Positions 8,236 through 15,668 of a DNA stretch of 16,846 bases are shown here, one piece after another. Each line of letters begins with the position of its first letter. The first letter of the stretch is position 1. The DNA comes from Planctomycetota bacterium (GTDB lineage: Bacteria; Planctomycetota; Planctomycetia; Pirellulales; UBA7805). Under the pieces are notes generated by a model. The model had not been told where the DNA came from, ran no database searches, and was given only the letters and a program-made list of their open reading frames with translations. The translations under genes and the position numbers were made by a program. The stretch lies in the NCBI GenBank assembly GCA_014237955.1, contig JABABY010000019.1:1-16846 (forward strand), written 5' to 3'.

Positions 8236-8241
8236 ATTATA
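8236..8241 (-). promoter_or_regulatory. Possible -10 element upstream of alpha-toroid paralogue 1
   Basis: A perfect TATAAT on the minus strand inside the 289-base gap between the two paralogues, about 165 bases before ATG 8069. No good -35 hexamer stands 16-18 bases upstream (GCTACG at 17) and there is no extended TGn, so this is only a candidate. If real, it gives paralogue 1 and the HisA-like gene their own promoter and a long leader. Confidence 0.3.
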
Positions 8242-8358
8242 GCCCGCAAATTGCTGCGCGTAGCGATCCGGAAAAACCGTTAAAATCGGTACCCGGCGGG
8301 GAGTTGGCTCGTTGAATGGGGCAAAATTCGCCTCCGATCCACCGGTTTCCGCACCACT

Positions 8359-10065
8359 TTATTCCAGTGGGAAATCGTCTTGGTCGACGTTACTCTGCTG
8401 GTAGACCGGCATGTAGCGGTAGTAGACCTCGAGTGTCATGGCGGCCAGGGCGGTATTGTAGAGACGGCCACCCACGTTGCCATGATTGCCCGAGAAATGC
8501 CAACTGCCACGGTCGCTACCGCCTTTAACCTGCGTGTTGATGAGTTGGTCCCGCATCACACCATTCCAACCCCTCCAGAGGTCCCCTTTGGGACCATCGT
8601 TCTGGTACATCACCATCGAGGCATAGTAGTTGTAATACATATCGCTCCGTGTCGGTCCCTGCGAGGCGAGCCACTCGACACCCATACGCAAGCCAGGGTC
8701 ACCCTTCTTGGTTCCCAGATAATTGCGGCATAAGAGGCCAATGGCGGTGACAGCGCCAGGGTACTCGTGGCCGTGCCGATCCTGGGCAACTCGATAGCCG
8801 TAGCGGGAGCCGATCCCTGTACCCTCGGAATAGAAGTCGGACTGCACCGAATCGAGCCACTTGTTAGCGCGGGTCTTTACATAACCGGGAACTGTCAGAT
8901 AGGAAAGAATGCCACTTTTCAGGGCCATGATCTGCCAACCGACCACCGATGTATCGCCACCCTCGCGCGGCGTGTAGAGCCAACCGCCACTCTCGGGATC
9001 CTGGGCCGCGACGATATAATTGAGTGCGAGTTGGGCCGGGGCTTTGAGTTTGGGATCCTGTGTCATCCCGTAGGCTTCGGCCACCGCACAGGCTGCAATC
9101 CCATGGCTGTACATGTGCTCGTGCGTTGGACCGCCTCGATCGTAAAGTCGACCACTTTTGGGGTCCATATTACCTACAAGATACTTGAGACCCGCCTCCA
9201 CAACGTACTTGTACTTGTTGTTTTTCCCATCCTGGTGGGTATAGCCGGCACCCAAAAACGGCAGCAGGGCCAAACCGGTCGCTCCCATCTTGGTCGTCTT
9301 ATCGCCCGGGTTGGCAAACCCGCTACACTTGTCGCCCGGTGTGTGGTTCCAACTCCAACTGCCGTCCCGATTCTGATGATTCGCCAACCATTTGAGCGCC
9401 GCCTCCACAGCCGACTCAGAACCCTTATTGCCGCCCCCTTTGCGACGGCCCGCTGCACGTCCCCCGGTTGTGCGACCACCGAGTCCACTTGCAGATGTAC
9501 CCCCGAGATCGGAAAGCAGATCGCCTGAAACCGCCGATGTGGTGGCAAATTCTGAAAACTCAATTTTTGCCGCTTCTAATTCTGTATCATCATTTTCATT
9601 GGCGATGGTCATCTCAGGAGCTTCGACCTTCAGATCGACCGGAGAAGTGATCTCTTCAACTTCTTCTTCATTCTCAGACTCATCTTCCTCTAGTTCTTCG
9701 TTTAAAGCTTCATCTTCCTCTTCGACTTCTTCTTCTGTAATATTCTCGCCAATGGTTATCTCCGGCGAATCGTCAATGGCAATACCGAGCGAAATCAACG
9801 CCAGGACAATGAGCAGGATCATATGGACAAGCATGCTGATGAGCCAACTGGGACTCTGCTTCATCCAAACAGAAAAGTGACTCTCCTCCGCCTCATACTC
9901 CTGATCATCTTCGGCATCCTCATCCTGCACAGCCTGCTGCGCACGGGATTTCATCGACTGCTGTTGGGATGTAGCGCGAACTGATGCAGATTTGGCATGT
10001 GACTTGCCCGTCTGCTTGGATGGTCCCTGCCGACCAGTGGATGGTTTTTTTGGTTCTTTTGCCAT
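8359..10065 (-). CDS. TonB-like membrane anchor with long acidic linker fused to alpha-toroid domain, paralogue 2
   Basis: A 568-residue relative of the gene at 6519-8069. It has a Lys/Ser/Gln-rich cytoplasmic head (1-65), one transmembrane helix (about 74-96) with S77-x3-H81 as in TonB, a Glu/Asp-rich stretch (about 110-139), a Gly/Arg-rich stretch (188-214), then the alpha-toroid (about 217-555). Barrel motifs are Q231-xxx-G235-x-W237, ALLPFLGAGYTH (266-277), GGWLYTPREGGDTSVVGWQ (360-378) and GGRLYNT (532-538) followed by TLEVYYRYMPVY (544-555). Motif order matches paralogue 1. There is no DxDD motif, so cyclase activity is not expected. Topology by inference: head inside, toroid in the periplasm. 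A good AGGAGG lies about 11 bases before ATG 10065. It is probably first in a minus-strand series with paralogue 1 and the HisA-like gene, though 289 bases separate the paralogues. Partners such as ExbB/ExbD are not in the window. Confidence 0.85.
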   Translation of the reverse strand: MAKEPKKPSTGRQGPSKQTGKSHAKSASVRATSQQQSMKSRAQQAVQDEDAEDDQEYEAEESHFSVWMKQSPSWLISMLVHMILLIVLALISLGIAIDDSPEITIGENITEEEVEEEDEALNEELEEDESENEEEVEEITSPVDLKVEAPEMTIANENDDTELEAAKIEFSEFATTSAVSGDLLSDLGGTSASGLGGRTTGGRAAGRRKGGGNKGSESAVEAALKWLANHQNRDGSWSWNHTPGDKCSGFANPGDKTTKMGATGLALLPFLGAGYTHQDGKNNKYKYVVEAGLKYLVGNMDPKSGRLYDRGGPTHEHMYSHGIAACAVAEAYGMTQDPKLKAPAQLALNYIVAAQDPESGGWLYTPREGGDTSVVGWQIMALKSGILSYLTVPGYVKTRANKWLDSVQSDFYSEGTGIGSRYGYRVAQDRHGHEYPGAVTAIGLLCRNYLGTKKGDPGLRMGVEWLASQGPTRSDMYYNYYASMVMYQNDGPKGDLWRGWNGVMRDQLINTQVKGGSDRGSWHFSGNHGNVGGRLYNTALAAMTLEVYYRYMPVYQQSNVDQDDFPLE

Positions 10066-10476
10066 GGTAGAAGTACCCTCCTCTGTCCAACTGGCAGCCT
10101 ATGCAAAGAGTCGCTTTTGGCCTGCCTCGTAACATTCTCTCGCGACAGGATCCAATTCCTGGCGCGATCAAACCTTGCCTCAACCTTCACGGTCCAACGC
10201 TGCCTAAAGCCAAGTGGACCGGGAGACGGATTCTCTTCCGTTCCAGTTTAGAGAAATTCACTGCCGTTGACAAATCTTCACGAGCGGAAAGGCAATTGCC
10301 CCATTTCCCAAGAATCGATCTTTTTTGTATTTTACCCCTAAAAATATGACTCTCGGCTCTGGTCCTCCGGGACCGGGAGACGATAGAATAATTGTTTTCC
10401 TGTCGAGCGGTTTGGCTCACAACCCACCTCAATATTTGCCCCGCGCTTTAGTGCCGGGGGACGAGACTATTAGCCC
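10066..10476. other. Divergent intergenic region upstream of alpha-toroid paralogue 2 and rpmG
   Basis: About 410 bases between divergent genes, with no credible protein frame. It holds an inverted repeat at 10190-10221 and a short GC-rich hairpin, GGTCC-TCCG-GGACC, at 10361-10374. TAGAAT at 10384-10389 could be a -10 element for rpmG, but no matching -35 is present. A TTGACA at 10267-10272 has no -10 at the right distance. Confidence 0.5.
10190..10221. repeat. Inverted repeat CGGTCCA-18-TGGACCG
   Basis: Two perfect 7-base arms (10190-10196 and 10215-10221) separated by 18 bases, inside the divergent intergenic region. The spacing, about two and a half helical turns between arm centres, would suit a dimeric DNA-binding protein or a stem-loop. 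No regulator can be named. Confidence 0.4.
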
Positions 10477-10635
10477 ATGGCCAAGAAAAAGTTGGAAACT
10501 CTGTTTCTGGTCTGTGAAGAGACTGGCGACTACAACTACACCATCCGCCGAAAACCGGGCGGCGAGAAACTCAAGCTCAAAAAGTACAGCCCTCGTCTGC
10601 GACGGCACACAGTGCATACAGAGAAAAAGAAATAG
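10477..10635 (+). CDS. rpmG: Large-subunit ribosomal protein bL33
   Basis: A 52-residue basic protein of the 50S subunit. The sequence starts MAKKKLETLFLVCEETGDYN and contains the family pattern C-x2-TG-xxNY (13-21) and LKLKKYSPRLRRHTVH (32-47), equal to the usual LKKYCPxxxKHTxH. Only Cys13 remains of the four zinc-binding cysteines, and the KKYCP cysteine is serine, so this is the zinc-independent form. Length is normal for bL33. The upstream GGGGGACGAG is a weak ribosome binding site. It lies 34 bases upstream of the recJ ATG on the same strand, suggesting a joint transcript with recJ and pcm. Confidence 0.92.
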   Translation: MAKKKLETLFLVCEETGDYNYTIRRKPGGEKLKLKKYSPRLRRHTVHTEKKK

Positions 10636-10669
10636 GATGGGCTACAGGTAGCAATAAGTGCAGGATGCC

Positions 10670-12457
10670 ATGCAACGAAAATGGCGCATCGCAGCGCATG
10701 ACATGGGGCATGTCGATTCACTTCGGCGTGCGACACAGCTTCCGTCCATCGTTGCTCAACTCCTCGTCGAACGTGGCATTGACACCCCGGACGCAGCCGA
10801 GGCGTTTCTCAACCCGAAGCTGACAGATCTTCGCGACCCTTCTGAATTGCCCGACATTGATCGCGCGATCGATTTAATTTCCGAGGCAATCGCGACCAAC
10901 AAACAGATTATGATCCACGGTGATTACGATGCCGATGGCATCACAGGCACTGCAATTCTGTTCCGCTGCCTGAAGCTACTGGGTGGCAATGTGACCTACT
11001 ATATTCCCAACCGCCTTCAAGATGGCTACGGGCTCAAGTGTAAAGCGATTGAACAGTTTTCAAAGGACGGGGTGTCACTAATCATTACGGTCGATTGTGG
11101 TATTGCGAGCGTCTCCGAGGCAGACACCGTAAAACAACTTGGCATGCAGCTGATCGTTACCGATCATCATCAACTGGGTGATGCGTTACCCAACGCGGCA
11201 GCGATCATCCATCCGGGACTGCCCAATCACCCTTACCCTTTTGCGGGACTCGCCGGTGCTGGGGTGGCCTTCAAGCTCGCATGGGCACTTTGCCAAAACA
11301 AGAGTGGCAGTAAACGCGTCACACCGCAACTGAGAACTTTTTTGCTGCAGGCGGTAGGACTTGCCGCCATCGGTACCGTGGCCGACATGGTTCCTCTGCT
11401 CGATGAAAACCGGGCTCTTGTGATTCATGGTCTTACGAGCATTTTACAACGCCCCGTACCGGGCCTTGCTGAACTGATGAAGATCACAAAACTTAGTTCA
11501 AAAAAAGAACTCATTAGCGAAGATATTGGTTTTACGATTGCCCCACGACTCAATGCTGCCGGTCGACTCGGGCAGGCTATGCTGGCTGTGGAACTGCTCA
11601 TCAGTGACGACGCTAGCCGCGCTGCTTCACTTGCCGACTACCTACATCAATTGAATAAAAGTCGCGAAAGCCTGGAACGGAGCGTGTATTTGGCAGCCAA
11701 CAAACAAGCCACAGAAGCACTCGATGCCGGCTGGGAGGGTGCGTTGGTTTTGTCTGCCCACAGCTGGCATCCGGGTGTCATCGGCATTGTGGCAGGGCGG
11801 CTTGTCGAAAAATTTCATTGTCCGGTTCTGCTGGTATCCCTCGACGAAACTGGAGTCAAACCGGGCCTTGGCAGTGCACGAAGTGTTCCCGGATTCAACA
11901 TTGCAGATGGCCTGTCTGCCTGTAGGGAACATTTGCTCAGCCATGGGGGCCATGCGGCGGCAGCGGGCTTCCAGGTAGATCCAAAAAATTTGGATGCATT
12001 CCGCAGTGAATTTTGTCAGTATGCTCGTGAACATATCCAAAAAGAGGATGGTCAATCAGACCTTAAGATCAATGCCGAAGTTCCCTTCAGCGGTCTTACC
12101 CTACAGGCTGTCGAACAGATTGAACGATTGCAACCCTTTGGCCAGGGAAATCGGCGGCCATTGTTTTGTACTTCACAGATCGAATTAGCATCTGCGCCAA
12201 AAACAATCGGTGGGGGCGGTCGTCATCTTTCGATGGAATTAATGCAGCATGGTGTCCGTTTACGAGGAGTTGCTTTCGGCCGTGGTCACTGGGCCGAAGA
12301 CCTTGCAAATGCAGAAGGAATGCTGTCGTTTGCCTTCCGCCCTGTGATCAATGCTTTTCGAGGCCAACGGAATGTGGAACTTCATGTTGAAGATTGGCAG
12401 GACCCGGCAACCGCGGCCATTTCTGATGAGGCCCAATCCATGAGTCGCGTAAGTTGA
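10670..12457 (+). CDS. recJ: Single-stranded-DNA-specific exonuclease RecJ
   Basis: A 5'-to-3' single-strand exonuclease of recombination and mismatch/base-excision repair, acting in the cytoplasm with two metal ions. The 595-residue form shows all DHH/DHHA1 landmarks: GDYDADG (84-90), VDCG (141-144), TDHH (164-167), APRLNAAGRLG (291-301), WHPGVIGIVAGRL (366-378), GSARSV (401-406) and SHGGHAAAAGF (424-434). The C-terminal OB-fold follows (about 455-585), with EQIERLQPFGQGN typical of RecJ. Length is normal for the family. ATG 10670 gives MQRKWRIAAHD, a usual RecJ beginning; GTG 10658, four codons earlier, is equally in frame and cannot be excluded. It sits between rpmG and pcm, 12 bases before pcm. 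Confidence 0.96.
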   Translation: MQRKWRIAAHDMGHVDSLRRATQLPSIVAQLLVERGIDTPDAAEAFLNPKLTDLRDPSELPDIDRAIDLISEAIATNKQIMIHGDYDADGITGTAILFRCLKLLGGNVTYYIPNRLQDGYGLKCKAIEQFSKDGVSLIITVDCGIASVSEADTVKQLGMQLIVTDHHQLGDALPNAAAIIHPGLPNHPYPFAGLAGAGVAFKLAWALCQNKSGSKRVTPQLRTFLLQAVGLAAIGTVADMVPLLDENRALVIHGLTSILQRPVPGLAELMKITKLSSKKELISEDIGFTIAPRLNAAGRLGQAMLAVELLISDDASRAASLADYLHQLNKSRESLERSVYLAANKQATEALDAGWEGALVLSAHSWHPGVIGIVAGRLVEKFHCPVLLVSLDETGVKPGLGSARSVPGFNIADGLSACREHLLSHGGHAAAAGFQVDPKNLDAFRSEFCQYAREHIQKEDGQSDLKINAEVPFSGLTLQAVEQIERLQPFGQGNRRPLFCTSQIELASAPKTIGGGGRHLSMELMQHGVRLRGVAFGRGHWAEDLANAEGMLSFAFRPVINAFRGQRNVELHVEDWQDPATAAISDEAQSMSRVS

Positions 12458-12469
12458 ATTTCTTTAATC

Positions 12470-13126
12470 ATGTCCCCCTCTGATAAATTTGCTTTGCTCC
12501 GCCAGCAGATGGTAGCCAAGCAACTCAAAGCGCGTGGTATTAAAGACCACAAAGTGCTTGCGACCATGCTTTCGGTCCCCCGTGAACGGTTTGTACAACA
12601 GCGACACATCGATCAGGCCTATACCGACGCCGCTCTCCAGATCGATTGCGAACAGACGATAAGCCAACCGCTGATGGTTGCCCTGATGAGCGAGACGCTC
12701 TGCCTCACGGGCAGTGAACGGGTCTTGGAGGTCGGCACCGGCAGCGGCTATCAAACGGCCGTGTTGGCCCATCTTCTTGCCAAAGGGGGAGAATTATTCA
12801 GTATGGAACGGCATCCAGACCTAGCGCGTTCCGCCAAAGAACGACTGATCCAACTCGGATGCAACGATGTTCATGTTCTCGCGGGAGACGGTTCGCTCGG
12901 TTGGCCGGCAGCAGCACCTTTCGATCGCATTTTGGTGACTGCCGCTGCGCCTCACTGCCCTGCTGCTCTCTTGGAACAGCTTGCGTTGGGTGGCAAACTC
13001 GTGATCCCAATCGGCCCGCGAAGCGTACAAACCTTGCAGGTATTTTCTAAGGAAATGGATGACACCGTCTCTAATGTAAAGCTTACCGGCTGTCGCTTCG
13101 TACCGCTCATTTGCGGAGGATCGTGA
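12470..13126 (+). CDS. pcm: Protein-L-isoaspartate O-methyltransferase
   Basis: This enzyme repairs damaged proteins by methylating isoaspartyl residues with S-adenosylmethionine. The 218 residues carry the PIMT signature: QTISQP (62-67) with the active-site Thr/Ser region, the SAM-binding motif LEVGTGSGYQTAVLA (86-100), acidic ERHPDLA (113-119), the GDGSLGW loop (139-145), FDRILVTAAAP (151-161) and LALGGKLVIPIG (171-182). Length is typical. It starts 12 bases after the recJ stop with no obvious ribosome binding site, which suggests translational coupling. It is the last gene of the rpmG-recJ-pcm unit. Confidence 0.95.
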   Translation: MSPSDKFALLRQQMVAKQLKARGIKDHKVLATMLSVPRERFVQQRHIDQAYTDAALQIDCEQTISQPLMVALMSETLCLTGSERVLEVGTGSGYQTAVLAHLLAKGGELFSMERHPDLARSAKERLIQLGCNDVHVLAGDGSLGWPAAAPFDRILVTAAAPHCPAALLEQLALGGKLVIPIGPRSVQTLQVFSKEMDDTVSNVKLTGCRFVPLICGGS

Positions 13127-13323
13127 AAGCACCGCTATCTTCGAGCCGAAACAAGAGAACTTGTAGCTTGGCTACGAACGTCCAGATCAGCTAGCATTTT
13201 TCAAATCCGCTGAACAATCTCGTTCCCTCTGTCCGATACCAAGAAGAATACAACATTCCCATGCACGTTCATTAGTGGCCGTGCCCCCTGCCCACCAACC
13301 ACTTCCAGTACCTATTCGGTTCG

Positions 13324-13348
13324 CGATTAGCTCAATGTTCGCTAATCG
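13324..13348. repeat. Perfect inverted repeat before the secreted-protein gene
   Basis: CGATTAGC (13324-13331) and GCTAATCG (13341-13348) are perfect 8-base arms with a 9-base loop, ending 30 bases before ATG 13379. It could be an operator or a leader hairpin. There is no following T-run, so it does not look like a terminator for pcm. The rest of the gap 13127-13378 holds nothing I recognise. Confidence 0.5.
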
Positions 13349-13378
13349 AATGGTTCTGAAGCTATAAGGAATCTGCCG

Positions 13379-14323
13379 ATGTCGTTTCGTAGTCTTTCAA
13401 GACAGATGGGTGCTAGCATTTTTGCTGGTTTTATCTTTTGTCTGCTCATCGCATCCGCCGATGCACAACTGGTCCCCGGAACAGGAAAAAAACTCGCAAC
13501 CGTGGGAGATGATTTTGAAGACTCTGAGTGGCGATTTATCGGCAATTGGCCAAAAAGCACCAAGGAAAACAACGATCGGCACAATTATCCTTCTGGGAAA
13601 TCAGCAAACAGCCGCTGGTACGAGGGAATGAAGCGAGGCCAACCCGACTTTATTCGGCGGGTACCCACACCCGGGGGCGGCTTGGTGGGCAGTGAAGGAT
13701 CGCTTCTGATGCGCTCACTACAGACTGGCATTCCTGGCGTTCCGAGCTATCGCGTACAGCAGGACGACTTTATCGCAGATACCATGTACCGACTGGGGCG
13801 ACCGATTGCTGCTGGCCGCATGCCAAGCGTCGTCACCCGGGTTTATCTGGCACCATTTGAAAGATGGGAACGCCGCAAAGGCCCGACCTTCGCATTCAGA
13901 CTGGCTTGTGAACCATCAAACCCCCAGCCCCGTTCCCGGCGCGATCACAGTAACGAACCCGACACTTACTGGCCCGGACTTTTAATCGACTTTCATCCAA
14001 AAAACGGTGAGAAACAACCTGAGGACATGGCCTCTTTTCGTATTCGGGCCAGCCGCGGTGGCGACTACCGAGGACCGGCAATCACCGAAACAGGCTGGTG
14101 GACATTTGGAATGTCAGTCACTCCCGATGGAATGGTCCACTACTACGCGCACAAGGGAATTGAGGATCTCACGCCGGAAGATCGCATTGCCTCACAGTAC
14201 CCCTACGGTTTCCGGGCCCGCGAAATGCGAACTTTCTTTTTCAACGTACTCAGTGGCGACGATGGCAAAACCTGGTCGACTCCCTGGATTGTTGATGACC
14301 CGACCGTCTATGCCGTCCGCTGA
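13379..14323 (+). CDS. Secreted protein of unknown function
   Basis: I do not recognise this 314-residue protein. It has a Sec signal peptide: basic start MSFRSLSRQMG, hydrophobic core SIFAGFIFCLLIA (13-25) and an ADA cleavage site before Gln30. The mature part is rich in Arg, Trp, Gly and aromatic residues. It opens with DDFEDSEWRF (44-53), then NYPSGKSANSRWYEG, a TPGGGLVGSEGSLLMRS stretch, and strand-like segments near the C-terminus such as GWWTFGMSVTPDGMVHYYA. The impression is a beta-rich extracellular or periplasmic domain, perhaps a jelly roll; that is inference. ATG 13379 is supported by AAGGA (13366-13370) eight bases upstream. It is a single-gene unit, preceded by an inverted repeat and convergent with the crcB pair. 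Confidence 0.8.
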   Translation: MSFRSLSRQMGASIFAGFIFCLLIASADAQLVPGTGKKLATVGDDFEDSEWRFIGNWPKSTKENNDRHNYPSGKSANSRWYEGMKRGQPDFIRRVPTPGGGLVGSEGSLLMRSLQTGIPGVPSYRVQQDDFIADTMYRLGRPIAAGRMPSVVTRVYLAPFERWERRKGPTFAFRLACEPSNPQPRSRRDHSNEPDTYWPGLLIDFHPKNGEKQPEDMASFRIRASRGGDYRGPAITETGWWTFGMSVTPDGMVHYYAHKGIEDLTPEDRIASQYPYGFRAREMRTFFFNVLSGDDGKTWSTPWIVDDPTVYAVR

Positions 14324-14390
14324 AGGCCGCGCGTTTCTTCCACGCTCGGGAATTTCTAAACGGGACGGTTCGCTGCAAACATGCGACTGC

Positions 14391-14423
14391 GCCAAGCAGC
14401 CCTAATTGAGGCTGCGGCTTGGC
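14391..14423. terminator. Possible bidirectional hairpin between convergent genes
   Basis: GCCAAGC-AGCC (14391-14401) pairs with GGCT and, after a GCG bulge (14414-14416), GCTTGGC (14417-14423). The loop is 8 bases. It lies in the 114-base gap between convergent stops. No T-run follows on either strand, so termination would not be of the simple intrinsic kind. Confidence 0.35.
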
Positions 14424-14437
14424 TGACAAAACGCTGC

Positions 14438-14947
14438 TCAGCGGAGCACAAAGATGCGGCCGAGAAAAAATCCTGCCCAGACCGCCACATATCCCAGTCC
14501 GACAGAACCGATCAGGTTGATCATCAAATCGCCCCACGCAGCCTGTGAGACGAATTGTGCTGAAAGCAGGCTGAAGGTACTGAAGGTGGTGTAAGTACCC
14601 AAAAATCCTGTAATCACAACCGCGGCTAGCACCTGCAACTTCAGTGCAAAAATGAAATGGTCCACAACAGGGAGCGTCGGATCACCCTCGGGCCACCAAC
14701 TGCGATTGTTCAGCGTCCGACTTACTGGCAAGTGTCGCATCCGACTGGTACCATCCCGGCGCAACGACCCCTCGAGCCAGACGACGGCAATACCGATAAG
14801 AAAACAACCACAGACGTTGACTACGATCAGTGCTATGTATTCTTGCAGACCCGCAAGCTGGAGTGCCTGCATCGAAGCATAACGCGCCAGGGCCCCCAGC
14901 CCACCGCCAAAACCGACGCATACACTGCTGATAAACAATCGTGTCAC
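14438..14947 (-). CDS. crcB: CrcB/Fluc fluoride ion channel subunit with enlarged loop
   Basis: A membrane subunit of the fluoride exporter that protects cells by letting F- leak out. From GTG 14947 it has 169 residues and four helices: FGGGLGALARYA (13-24), a helix with Asn44 in VVNVCGCFLIG (42-52), the phenylalanine-track motif GTYTTFSTFSLL (117-128) and a final Gly-rich helix (about 142-163). Family members are usually near 125 residues. The extra length is a polar segment at about 60-104, between helices 2 and 3. GTG 14947 is chosen because it gives the normal short N-terminus and follows AGGAG (14959-14963); an earlier GTG at 14983 would overlap the upstream gene. It lies 20 bases downstream of a second crcB gene, so the two probably make a heterodimer. 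Confidence 0.87.
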   Translation of the reverse strand: MTRLFISSVCVGFGGGLGALARYASMQALQLAGLQEYIALIVVNVCGCFLIGIAVVWLEGSLRRDGTSRMRHLPVSRTLNNRSWWPEGDPTLPVVDHFIFALKLQVLAAVVITGFLGTYTTFSTFSLLSAQFVSQAAWGDLMINLIGSVGLGYVAVWAGFFLGRIFVLR

Positions 14948-14967
14948 GCGGTTTGCGACTCCTGTTT

Positions 14968-15405
14968 TCAGGTCGACATCCACTGATGTGCCAAAGACAT
15001 TCCAAGTGCTGCCATCACCATGCCTATTAAGACCGAACCAAAAATATTCATTGTCAGCTGACCGAACTTGCCGTGACTCAGAAAGACGTTGTCCAGAGAA
15101 AAAGTACTGAAGGTCGTCAAGCCGCCACAAAATCCGACTAGCAGAGCAGACATGCCGTGATGGATATTTTGCTCCGAAATCAAATGTGCTACGGCAGTGC
15201 CTGCAATTGTTGCATCGGTCATCTCAGCTGCCAGCCAGATCTGTCCAAAACCGATAATGAAACAGCCAATCATGTTTGCGACAAAAATAGCCACCCAGCC
15301 TGGCAGTCGCGTCCCGGCGGTGAAGAGCTCCTGGATGGCATAGCGGCTCACAGCACCTACACCGCCACCAAAGGCAACAAACAGCAGCGTACTGAAGGTG
15401 GCCAT
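14968..15405 (-). CDS. crcB: CrcB/Fluc fluoride ion channel subunit
   Basis: The first of two tandem fluoride-channel genes, 145 residues with four membrane helices: FVAFGGGVGAVSRYA (9-23), Asn44 in VANMIGCFIIG (42-52), GFCGGLTTFSTFS (91-103) and IFGSVLIGMVMAALGMSLA (121-139). The Asn and TTFSTF positions match the pore residues of Fluc channels. ATG 15405 (MATFSTLLFVAFGGG) is preferred over the longer frame from 15543 because the extra 46 residues are Cys/His/Lys-rich and unlike the family; only a weak GAG precedes it. I looked for a fluoride riboswitch in the leader and did not find a convincing one. Confidence 0.9.
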   Translation of the reverse strand: MATFSTLLFVAFGGGVGAVSRYAIQELFTAGTRLPGWVAIFVANMIGCFIIGFGQIWLAAEMTDATIAGTAVAHLISEQNIHHGMSALLVGFCGGLTTFSTFSLDNVFLSHGKFGQLTMNIFGSVLIGMVMAALGMSLAHQWMST

Positions 15406-15668
15406 ATTTTGCTCACATTTCCGGTGGTCTTTATGCGGATTTTTTGCTCGGCCAAAGAGCGAGAACGCTTTGGAACCTGCATAGCATTGGAGTCGCAATA
15501 GCATGACCGCTGAGCCAATATTGTCAACAGTCGCTTGGCACACCTGCGGACCTTCATCGCATAATGGACCGGACGGGGCTGCTTCATCTTATTCGGTCGG
15601 AGGGCTACAATTTACATTGGCATCCCAGGGTGGGGTGGACCGGTTTTAAAGAGACGAAGGGGAATTTT

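Noticed and set aside
8767..9528. 253-residue open frame on the plus strand
   Set aside because: Antisense to the well-supported alpha-toroid paralogue 2; its sequence has no recognisable domain.
6519..10065. Squalene-hopene cyclase or terpene cyclase annotation
   Set aside because: The fold and QW-type repeats fit, but there is no DxDD motif, and an N-terminal membrane anchor with a linker is unlike true cyclases.
10267..10295. TTGACA as a -35 promoter element for rpmG
   Set aside because: The hexamer at the proper -10 distance is AGGCAA, which does not resemble TATAAT.
15406..15668. Possible fluoride riboswitch upstream of the crcB pair (minus strand GCGATG...CGC stretch near 15545-15561)
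   Set aside because: The GATG loop and GCG/CGC stem are present, but the expected downstream pseudoknot partner and UGAUG segment are not visible.
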